NCBI GenBank assembly: GCA_963971305.1
Contig: OZ020306.1
Location: 5,200,842-5,264,841, forward strand
Direction: 5' to 3'
DNA from: Arcuatula senhousia
Taxonomy: Eukaryota; Mollusca; Bivalvia; Mytilida; Mytilidae
Length of the DNA stretch: 64,000 bases
In this document: piece by piece, positions 9,501-21,500 of the stretch
Layout of the letters: each line of letters opens with the position of its first letter
How positions within the stretch are numbered: position 1 is the stretch's first letter
Position numbers and translations under genes: made by a program
The notes under the pieces: generated by a model
Databases searched by the model: none
Seen by the model: only the letters and a program-made list of their open reading frames with translations
What the model was told of the DNA's origin: nothing

Positions 9501-12500
9501 TTTTGTGATGTTTGATTTTTGTAAAGTATCTGATCAATTCTTGGCATTGAGTACCGAAACCAATATTTATGTGGTTTAATTTTCATGAACATCTGATGTT
9601 TACAATTGTAAACGCTCATGAAAATTTCCCTTTTAACACAGTAATTATAATTTTTTCATGCATACACTTTACCTCTCATTTTATCCTTTTTGTATGTAGA
9701 TATACATGTATCATGTAGATGGCTTGTTGAACTTAAAAAGTTTAATAACATTTTTGAATTATTTTCATACTGTAAATTCTTAATCATTATGTCAATTTGG
9801 AAAACAGATACATAACAATTTGGTTTGTACTTTACACACGTCATTTTAACTGATAAAAGGATCTTACTTAAACAAATGTTTGGCCCAGACCACACAATGT
9901 ACAGGTTCTGATGGGGTATTTCTAATTGTACACCCAGGGAATGTTTTCTGTGCAGGCTTTGGTTGACACTCATAACATTCGGTAGCTCCCTAGAAAAATA
10001 AATAATAATTGTGAAAATAAAGGTTTAAAATTTACAAGCCTTCAAGTACAAAATTACAACAACCTTAATTTCAAATCAATTCAAAGCAAGAATCTCAAAA
10101 TATGGTGATGATTTTGTCAGTTTAAAAGAACAAAAATACAATCACTCCCCCCTCCACCCACTAATTTTGCAATTTATGATGCATATGGCAATGGAAAAAA
10201 AACAACTAAATGCAAACACTCATATTTTCAAACAAATTCCTTTTAACTGTTTTAACAAATCAATTGCAAACAGACAGACAATCTGAAAATTATATACAAC
10301 TTAAACCTTTGTTTGCAATGAGGATATATTCAACAACTAAATAGAAAATAAAGAGATGTGGAATAAGTGTACGCGACACAGCCCACAATTAAACGGCAAT
10401 TTAGAAAAACCACAATGGACAACCGCCAGCAGCCTTCAACGAGGCCATTTGGCACTGCTCACGGTTCTGCAATTGGCCCATGGTCTAAATAAGATGCATA
10501 TAATTCAAATCCAGCCCTGAAATAGTCACAGATAGACCCCCTTCTTAAACAAGGAACAGAAAACATCAAAACGACAAGTACAAACGAGAGCTTTGTCAAA
10601 GATTCCTGGCTTAGGACAGGCACATGTAATATGTGGCGGGGTTAAACTAGTTTTTTGGGCCCAACCTTCCCCCTATCAATATTCCTAGACAAAGCACAAA
10701 AACTAAACACACAATAGTTCACATACTGAAATAACATATAGAAATTTTAAGAAATTTAATGAAACTGCTTTTTTAAATGATATTGAGAAAGTTCCTTTCC
10801 ATACAATTGAATCTTCCTATGACAATGATCCGGGAACCTGTTTACAAATATTTTATGATTTGCTTAACTCTACCCTTAGTAATCATGCGCCATTAGTTAC
10901 AAAACGGGTCAAAACTGAAAAACAACCAGAATGGTACAATGATGATATAAAACATGCAATAAACATGAGAGAGAGATATAAGGCTTTAGGGAACTGGGAA
11001 AGTTACAAATTATGGAGAAATAAGACAAAGCAGATTGTAGACTTGTCCAAAAAACAATATTACAACAACATGGTAAAAGACAGTAAAGACTCCAAAACTC
11101 TGTGGAAATGTTTACATAGTCTTAACCCTAAAACTAAGACTTCTCCTTTAAAATTAATATCAGGAGATGAAATCATCTCAGATAAAACTGATATAGCAAA
11201 CAATTTTAATGATTTTTTTACCTCTTGCGTACAAAATTTAAGGGATCAAGAACAAAATTTGGAAACTGATTTTGAAAACCATGAAAAACTTATTAGTTTT
11301 GTCAGAAGTAAATCAGATGACCAGCATGTAGATGAATTCAAAATCCCCCCATTTAATGTTAATGATGTATTTAAACAATTACTAAAACTAGATATTAATA
11401 AATCCTGTGGAACTGACAACATTGGACCTAGAATTTTAAGACTAAGTGCTCCTTTTATTGCTTCCCCTTTAACCTATATTTTCAATAGAATACTAGATAC
11501 ATGTTCATATCCAAAATTGTAAAAGAATGCAAAGGTAACACCTATTTTAAAGCAGGGGACAAGACTCTGACATCCAACTATAGGCCAATATCTGTTTTAC
11601 CCACCATATCAAAATTGATAGAAAAGCATGTTTCAAACCATATGTATGAATTTTTAATGAGAAAAAAGCTCTTGCATCCAGCTCAATCTGGATTTAGACC
11701 ACACCACTCTTGTCAAACTGCACTTATCAACATTATCGATAAATGGTTACATGAAATAAACAATGGTAACATCAATTTAGCAGTACTTTTGGATTTTAAG
11801 AAAGCATTTGATGTTGTTGATCATAAAAATCTGTGTAAAAAATTACAAATATATGGATTCTCAAAAGAAGCAATAGGTTTTTTCAATTCATACTTAAATG
11901 ATAGGACACAGCAAGTTAAGATAAACAACACACTTTCGAAAGAAAAAGAGGTAAAATATGGTGTACCACAAGGATCAATAATTGGGCCTCTTTTGTTTGT
12001 AATCTATATCAATGATCTTCCTCTTTATGTTAAAAATTGCAAAACTGATCTTTATGCTGATGACACTACATTACACAGTTCTGGAAAAGATATAAAAAAG
12101 CTTCAACAAGAAATTCAAAATGATTTAGAAAATGTCCAAACATGGTGTAGAAGAAATAATATGTTTATCAATCATCTTAAAACTAAATGTATGTTCATAG
12201 GCACCCATCAGAGACTATCCTTATACCCAGAGAAACCTATTTTGTCTATAAATGATGAAATATTACAATATTCTTCATGTGAAAAACTTTTGGGAGTAAA
12301 GATTGATAGTTGCATGAGTTGGAAACATCAAATTGACCATATATGTTCCAATATTTCATCTAGACTCTTTTTACTTTCTAAAATCAAAAAATTTCTTAAT
12401 CTTGAAACTAGAAAAACTTTTTATAATGGCTATATTCTCCCATTGATTGATTATTGTTGCATCGTTTGGGGAAACTGTGGAAGTGAAGGTATTACAAAAA

Positions 12501-15500
12501 TACTTAAACTTCAAAAAAGAGCTGCTAGGTTAATTTTAGATGCAGAACCCTTATCGCCATCAGAACCTCTTTTTCAGAAATTGGGATGGATGACAGTTGA
12601 TATCAGAATTAAATATCATAAATATCTAATGATCCAAAAAAGTCTAACTGAAAAAGCTCCCATTTACCTAACAAACATGTTCACATTCTCAAACAACACC
12701 CATGATTTGAGAAATAATGTGTCAAAGAAAAGGCTAATTGTACCAAAGCCTAAAACAGAAATCTATAAAAGATCCTTCCAATACTCAGGTTCTGTTTTAT
12801 GGAATGATTTACCAACTCAATTACAGGCTATCTGTAATACAAACCTCATTTACTTCATTCTTGTTCATAGTTCTTTTTTATCTTTATTTTTTGATCTGTG
12901 TAAACATTGACTTTTGTTTTCTATAGATTTTGTTTGCATATTGTTCATTTTTTTAATGTAATTCCTATGAGGGCCTCAGGGAAGATTAGTTATTATATTG
13001 TCATGATTATTGCATACTTTAACTTTGTAAGCATAATAATATTGTAAACTAACTGTGTTACCCTCTATAAATAAAGAATTTATTATTATTATTATTATAA
13101 TAAAAATCAAATCGATCAAAGTCCAATTCTACTAGAGAGAACCTAAGACAAAAAACAAGAACAAACAGAAGGACGGTAAAGGAACTCTCTATAGAACACT
13201 CGCTGTTACTGACAGCTAGCTGAGAATCATCAATTGACTGATGTAAAAAAATCAAACGTATCGATTTTAAATCCGACACAACACTTCAAACAATAATGAT
13301 TTAGTGAAGTGTCATCACACAAAACCGACACGCTTGATCGCTATAATGCTTAAAAATGACAATAGTAAAAACGTTTATGGAAGTTTTAAAGCAAGTATCA
13401 AGTTTTCAATATTTCTGCCAATAAACACTAAATTCAAAGATTTAACCAAGATATTCATTTCATATCCTTTCCGTAATAAATTTTGAAGCCAATTTTTCAT
13501 TTCTATAGGATTGCTTTTAAATTTGTGAGCTTTATAAAAAACATTACCATAAAATTCAGGATGTGATATTCCTTTCACTATAAGAAAGTGACGTGTACAA
13601 TTAAATTTTTCAATAAGAGATCGATACTTGTGGAAGAATTTTGAAAAAGATTTTACTAATTTGTGGTATCGATAACCTTGTTTTAATAATTTTTCAGTAA
13701 TAAAACGGTTTTTATTATTAAAATCAGAAACACAACTGCAGATCCGAGCATATCTTACTAACTGTGAAATGTAAACCCCGTATGACGGCGCTAGTGGAAC
13801 ATCTCCTTCAAGAAAAGGGAAATTTATAATAGGGAAGGTAAAGTCGTCACGTTTATCATATACTTTGGTATGTAATTTTTCCGTCAATAATACTTAAATC
13901 TAAATCTAAAAAAGGAAATAAGTAAATCTTTAAAATAGGTTAACAAATAGAACAGTAGTTTTAATTGCAGCAAAAATTTCTAAAAGTATATCGTTAAATG
14001 CATTTTTGGGGGGAATCTTCATTAAATTCTTCCTTATCAATATTCTATGAAAGGTTATGGAGTAAATGAACATGAGACTATTACACATATGTTAACTCTA
14101 ACTACAATTAATTTTATGAGCTATATGGCAATTTCAAAAATTTATTCCTCATCAGCAGCACTAGAACCCAAACATAGGAAATCCACAATTTCAAAACTTG
14201 TTCAAAATGTTCAGCCAAATGAATTCCAAATAAATATAGCTAAGGACAAAACTACAATGGAAGGAGTTAAACCAATTTACATATATTAACATGTGTAGAT
14301 AATGGTTAAAAACAAAGTGTACACATGAGTTGTAATCTCATGTACAAGTACACCATATCTACAAAATAAAGAGCATACATCTAAAACATAGAGAATTGTT
14401 CTACTAACTCCACAGGGCATTAAAGACAAACTCCTATTTTGTGAAAGGATATGGAGTAAATGAACATGAGACTATTAATTTCATGAGCTGTATACATTAA
14501 TCATACCTTTTTAATGACTTGGACCTGACCCAGATATCCAGCTGTGCCACTTTCTATTAGAGGAACATCAGCTGACAGACACATTCTGTTCACATGGTTA
14601 CGAGCAGCTGAAATCAAAGAAGAATTATTGTTAGGGAGTTCACAAAAGAATTCCCTGTGCTTCATATTGGATTCAATATTGGACCAATGTAAAGTCCAAT
14701 TATCTCCCCTTAATGAAGTTTAAGAGCAATAAAAAAGGAAGTACATATTTGTTGGATCTAAAACTATATCCCACAATACATCATATACAGATGTTTAAGC
14801 AACATAGGACTGAAATTTAAACAGCATATTTATGAGTTAATATTTCCTTAAAGTGTGACAGAGCAGTCTCAGAGGAATTGAGCTTACAAAACTATGACCT
14901 AAAATGAACAAAGTCGATTAAGTACCATAACTCCTATAAAATTTGTCAAATCAAAATGGCGGTGTCATATGATCAACTACATATCATGACAAACAATCTT
15001 ACAAAATCTCATCAAAATCTGTAGAGCAGTCTCAGAGAAGTTGCGCTCACAAAGTGTTCCCATGACCTAAATGAACAAAGTTGATAAAGTCCCATAACTC
15101 CTATAATATGTCAAATCAAAATGATGGTGCGATATGATCAATAGGAAAATAATGAGATTACTACATATCATGACAAACAATCCTACAAAATTTCATCAAA
15201 ATCCATTCAGCAGTCTTAGAAGATCTGTGCTCACAAAGCTGTTAGGAACGGAGGAAAGGAGGAATGGACGCATGGCTGGATGGACGAAGACCATTAAAAT
15301 GTCCCTCCGTCATGTTGCGGCAGGAGACGAAAATTAATACTTGTAATTTATAAATATGACCAAAAGGTATGGATTACAAATACAAACAACATGACACATG
15401 CTATAGATTTTATAGACAGAAAATTCAAACAGACACTAGATCAAGTTGGTAACATTTCCTTTATTCTTAAATATAAGTTAAAACTGTGATTTTCAAATGG

Positions 15501-18500
15501 AACATGACCAGTTACCCTAAGTATTAAAGGCTGCTATTTACCAATAGACTTACCTCGATTGTCTAAAGCATTCATCACTACATTAAACTTTCTGAAGAAA
15601 TCTACGTTGTACTCAGTACTGTAAAAGACAAAAAGCATATATACATGTAGTTAATGTGAAAAGTCTTCAAAGTTGTAGTTCAATAATACTTTGTTTATTG
15701 TTCGAGTGTATTAAGCATTAAGTTTAAATCAGCCAGAAATCTAGAAATAACAGCAACAGGGCTAAAAATAAGGAATTTCAATCTCGTAGCCCAGACCTCA
15801 TTTTTTTTACCATTCTCTCTATATTTTCAACTGAATAATTTTAATATTTCAGTAGCCCAGCTCAAAATATAGTAGCCATGGGCAACTGCCATTTTTTTTT
15901 TCCTTTCAGCGAAGTATGTATATAAAATAGGAAAAAAACTATAATGTTAAAAACCAAGCTTAAACTTTTCTTAATAGAAACTAGGAAGGCAAGCCCACAA
16001 GAAAATACATCCACTTCATATTCCAGTGATATTGCTTGTCTTTATTTACCTCCAAAAAAAAAGGCTTTTTCCCCTTGAGTGTCAAGAAAATGGCTTAATT
16101 TTTTCTTAAATGTTATGACGCTTTTCTCCTTGCTTAGTAATTTATTAATTTTATTTTCTATTCACACTTAAATTTCTATTTAAATCGAGAAAAAATATAC
16201 ATATTAGTCAAAGTTTCATACATAGAATACTTTCTTTTTATAGTTGCCAATTTCAATAAAAAAAACACATATTTTCCCAATAAAAAAGGGCAGGAGCAGT
16301 GTTGAAAAATGGCAACAAAATCACAACAACAAAAAAACCAGTTCCATTATCTCCCCTGAATGTCTGCGAGCAATGGTTTTTTTTTCATGGACATCTTCAT
16401 ATAATATACATGTACATGTACATTGTACTTCCTTTATGTAAAGTTTTATCAAAATCCATCCAGCCTTTCCAAAGGAGTTGTGCTCACCAGATATGTGGAC
16501 AGACAGACATTGTGATAATTTACCTAGGTAACCTCCCAAAAACTGGGTTTGAGTGGGGGAATAACATGTATAAAAACTTTTTTTTCAAGAAATTTATTCA
16601 GGATATCTCAGCCAAAACCATATTTCTATCTATACCAGACCAGATAAGAATATATTTATCTATGTTTATGTAAAGATAAAATATATGCCTGCTCTGCATT
16701 GTAATTAAAATTTTCATAATTAAAATTAAGGTATATGATGCAAAAGTGAATGCCTTAAAAGTTTCAACATATAGAAGATCATACCTCATTATACTGTCGT
16801 GGAATGCTTCAATCTTAACATTCGGATTAAATCTCAATGTACTTTCCATTGCAACCTGTAATTCAAAAATACAACTTCAAAAACTCAAACATATGCAGTT
16901 TTAAAACAGAGGAATCTCCAAGCAAACTTAAGAAAAACATCACCATACAATACATATTATTCCTCCCATGAACCTAATCTACATTGAAATACACTTTTTG
17001 GTTCCTTACAGTTTGTGATGAGGTACATCCTCATATGTGGAGTGTGGACTAATGGCTACTGGGCTACTCCTTCTTTTAGGTTAATGAGAGTAATCTCCCA
17101 TTCACAAGAATTGTCTTTGATAACAGAAGGTATAATGCATTTAAAGGAATGGGATAAATAGTTTTTTTGTTTATGTTCACAAATTACTAAATACATTTAT
17201 TGTTCATTCTATAAATTTACTGTATGTAGGTAATTAGATGTACCTTGGCTTTTGATTTGCCCACATGTTCCTTTCGGAATAAAAACTGTCTATTCAGATT
17301 GCTCACATCAATGGTGTCTAAGTCAATCTAAAAAGAAAAAAAAATGCACTATTATATAATACATAAAGCAAGAAAACATGCCATGAAGGACTAGAAACTG
17401 GTGAGAGGGTAAATATCACGCCTGGGAAACACGAAAGACGCAACAAAATTCAGGGTTCCGGAATTTTGTGATTTAACATTTAATGTAATAAATTTGAGAA
17501 ATCAAAGAATGTCACTCCATGTATATTTGTTGAATAATTGTAAGTAAGCAAAAACAGTTTATTTTGTTCAATTAATAACGTTAAGTTACATTTTCCCTTA
17601 AATCCGGACTTGTCTTGGTTAATAGAATCGCCTTGACATTATAAAAATGATTTCTGGCTTAAAATACAGGCTTATCTATTATTTTTGGTATATTTATTAA
17701 GATCTGTGACAAATTTCACATGGAGTGACATTCTCTGATTCTTGCAAAAAGTGTTCTTTCACTTAGTATCAATATACTTCCAGGTAACAATATTTGGTTG
17801 CAACTTGCGAGTTTCCGAGGCGTGTACATGTATATGTATATTAGGTATTTCTTACCAGCCAAGAATGTATGAATTCAGCTATAAATCAGGGGGTGAACAT
17901 GAAAGGGGCACATGATAAATTGAACATGAAATTATGATGATGAAGTTAAAAGTGGTATTAGGGACAGGGGACATAAGGCAAAAGGAGGAAACAAGTTTTG
18001 ACTACCAATGCAAAAGGAGGAATGAGTATCAAGGTTGGAACAATTGAAGAAGATTCTATCGGTCCTTTGATCTCTCACCAAAACTTGCAGCAGCAAGCCA
18101 AAGAAACTTAACATTTTCTCTCCCCATAGTGCATCAGTATGTATATATGTCTGTATATACTTAGGCTGACAATTAGGGCTTGCAAGATGACATGGCAAAC
18201 TCAATTCAACCAACTAAGACAAATCCAGCTACATTTTGTACTTTGTGGGCAAAGCGCTCTGACTTATCAATAGGGTTCTTTATAGAATACTTCAGCTTAC
18301 ACTATTAGTGGACTGTAAGGTAGGACTGTGTGTGTGTGTTGGTGTTTAAAGCCCTTTATCAAGGCACCTGGGCCAGGTTGGGGCGGTCAGTTTTAATGGT
18401 GGAGGAAACCGGAGTGCCCAGAGGAAACCACCGACCTTGTGCTGGTAACTGACAAACCTAGTCACATACAGTTGGGGAAGTCCCTTTTTTATTAAATACA

Positions 18501-21500
18501 AACAGGACTCGAACACCAGCTGAGAGGTGATCGGCTAGTGATCAATAGGGTGGTATTTAAACCAGCGCTTTAGACCACTCGGCCACCCAGGCCCCTGGTC
18601 TATTTGTAGAAACAGCAGCCATGTTTTAATGAAAATTGGTAGACGTATAGTTCTTTGTTATATACAAAATAAAAAGCTACGCCGAGCGCAGCATGATACG
18701 ACCGCAACAAGTTGAACCCTGTACGTTGGAGGCCCAATATGGATAGTCCATTGCTTTGATCACATGGGCCCATGGTGGACTTACAGCTTTTAGACACATG
18801 CATCCTGTGGTGGACTTAGAAATGCATTTTTGACAAATATATGTACATCAACATCTTATACAAAAAGCCTGATTTCTATACATGTATTAATTTACAATGT
18901 TGGCCCTTTTACCCCTAATTCCTCAAAAATGATAAAAGATATTGCTTATCCAATAAAAAATAATAGGAAATTGTGTACATGGAATCCGATGAAAAAAAGA
19001 TTTTGAAAATCGGACCACAAATAAAAAAGTTGATTTTATGGGCGTGGCCTGTCTTTAGCCCCCTGTAACAATGTAATGGTGAAATACATATCAAAATCAT
19101 TGACACATTTTGTTGACAGAATTTAATGATGAATTCAACAAAGAAAGAATTTTCAAAATCTAATGAATAATAAACATTCTACAACAGCTTTGTCAATACA
19201 CCCGTTTTAGCCCTTTTTGGCCCTTTTTTCTAAAACAGTAGGGGCCACAAACCCCAAATACAAAACCAAGATTCCTTTAGTGGATATAATCATCATATAT
19301 AAACTTCATAACAATTGGCAGGCCCACTACAACTTAATTTTTGGTATAAAACTATTTGCATTGACAAACTTTTAAAAATGGCGTTTTTGGCCCCTTTGAC
19401 CCCTAATTTCTCAAAAACGGTTAGAGATATTGCAAATCTGATTGAAAAACGCAGGCAGGGATTTACACAAGGATTCCAATGAAAAAAGATTTTGAAAATC
19501 GGACCACAAATAAAAAAGTCAATTTTTTGGGTCTGGCCCCTTTTTGACCCCCAGTATCAATGTAACAGTGCAATATATATCAAAACCATTGACACATTTT
19601 GTTGACAGAATTTAATGATGAATTCAATAAAAAAAGAATTTTCAAAATCGAATGAATAATTAACATTTTACAACAGTTTTGTCAATACACCCATTTTAGC
19701 CCTTTTTGGCCCTTTTTTCTAAAATGATAGGGGCCACAACCCCCAAATACAATACCAACCTTCCTTAAGTGGTAACAAACATCATATCAAAATTTCATAA
19801 CATTCGGTCAATATTTACTCAAGTTATCGCACGGAAACCAAAGTGTCCACAGACGACGACGACGACGACGACGCCGACGACGACGACAACAACATCGCCA
19901 TAACATTATACGATCGCAAAAATTTTGCGGTCGTATAATAAAAATTAGGGGTCACAGACCACATCTTTTAAATAAATGCATTTGAAAACTGCAATTTTGG
20001 CAGGAAATTAATAAGGACATTTAAGAAAAACACAGCTTCAACACCATTTATTTTTACTTTTTTTTTTTGCACAAAAATGGACTTACGATACCCAAATTAT
20101 GACCAAAAACGAACATAATATGCCTTGGAAAAATATCATCAAAACCATGAACTGTTTATACATGGACATGTTGTTTGGCACTGCTGGTGGCAAATTTTCT
20201 AGCCAGGACTAGCATCAGACCTGTCAAGTGTCACGCAACTTGAGTGAAATCACGCATAATGTGCAACGGCACGTTATAGTCAACCAAATGACTGAGTGTG
20301 GATATCAGAAGATCTAGTCTGCAATTTGGCAGAAAATTTCTTTGATCTTTTAATTTTTTTCCTTTGATCTTTCAATTTTTTGTCAAATCTCACGCATGCA
20401 GCTCATAAAAACTTGACAGCCCTGCGGCACCTATGAATAGATCATCTCAACCATACTTGCAATAGGTATACATGTGAACAATAATAAATATAAAATCAGC
20501 ACACATAAACCAAATAAAGAACTAGATGGAGCCTTCCCCGAAGGCATATGTCGCCTGCGTATCTATGTTTGTTTGCCAAACAGGAAGTAGTTAATTTTCA
20601 GGCTTACACCTTATAGTACTATGGGATGAAGCTACATACCAAATATCAAGAGGCTGTGGCATGTACTTGCCTGGAAAACTTTGACAAAAATTTGGCATCT
20701 ATGTCCATTATATATAAAACGTTAAGTATTCGTCAAAACAGTAGCTATTTTTCGGGCATAAAATCGCTTTACACCTTATAGTATTATGCGATGAAGCTAC
20801 ATACCAAATATCAAGAGGCTGTGGCATGTAGTTGCTTGGAAAACTGCGACGAAAATTTGGCATCTATGTCCATTATATATAAAACGTTAAGTATTCGTCA
20901 AACAGGAAGTAGTTATTTTTTTGGCATAAAATCGCTTTACACCTTAAAGTACTATGGGGTGAAGCTACATACCAAATATCAAGAGGCTGTGGCATGTAGT
21001 TGCCTGGAAAACTTCGACGAAAATTTGTCATCTATGTCCATTATATATAAAACGTTAAGTATTCGTCAAACAGGAAGTTACTATGGGATGAAGCTACATA
21101 CCAAATATCAAGAGGCTGTGGCATGTAGTTGCCTGGAAAACTTCGACGAAAATTTGTCATCTATGTCCATTATATATAAAACGTTAAGTATTCGTCAAAC
21201 AGGAAGTTACTATGGGATGAAGCTACATACCAAATATCAAGAGGCTGTGGCATGTAGTTGCCTGGAAAACTGTGATGGAAATTTTTGTGACGCCGCAGGA
21301 CGACAGATAGTGCCAAAGTAACCCCTATATGTTGCTTCTGCAACACGTTGCAGGCAACATAAAAAATGTGTCCATGGGACACGGATGCCCCCACTGGCCT
21401 AAAAAAAAAGGTGAAGTCTGACAGGTCTGAAAGTCACTTAGGACGCATAGTTTATCATACTGAACCATCCTACCAAGTTTCAAATCATTCCCATGTACGG

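Larger units (their letters stand above)
10341..13245 (+). mobile_element. Dispersed repeat split by a nested LINE
   Basis: Bases 10341-10716 and 13099-13245 together match, in reverse complement, the continuous segment 63322-63822. Shared landmarks are the GATGTGGAATAAGTGTA start, CCTGGCTTAGGACAGGCA and the GACAGCTA ... GACTGATGT end. Partial copies lie at 26270-26540, 24424-24590 and 30640-30760. No ORF or diagnostic terminus was recognised, so the class is unknown. Confidence 0.75.

Noticed and set aside
9656..9973. 105-residue minus-strand ORF as a separate gene
   Set aside because: It is an out-of-frame shadow over UBA2 exon 6 and its intron.
18505..18590. Functional tRNA-Leu/Ser gene on the minus strand
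   Set aside because: A and B boxes are good, but the acceptor stem does not pair and the segment continues into a SINE body.
19851..19890. GAC repeat as a coding poly-Asp or poly-Thr tract
   Set aside because: It sits inside a non-coding element with no supporting frame on either side.
20791..21321. 176-residue repetitive ORF
   Set aside because: Internal tandem units of a dispersed element in UBA2 intron 1; earlier units have other lengths and frames, and no homologue is recognised.
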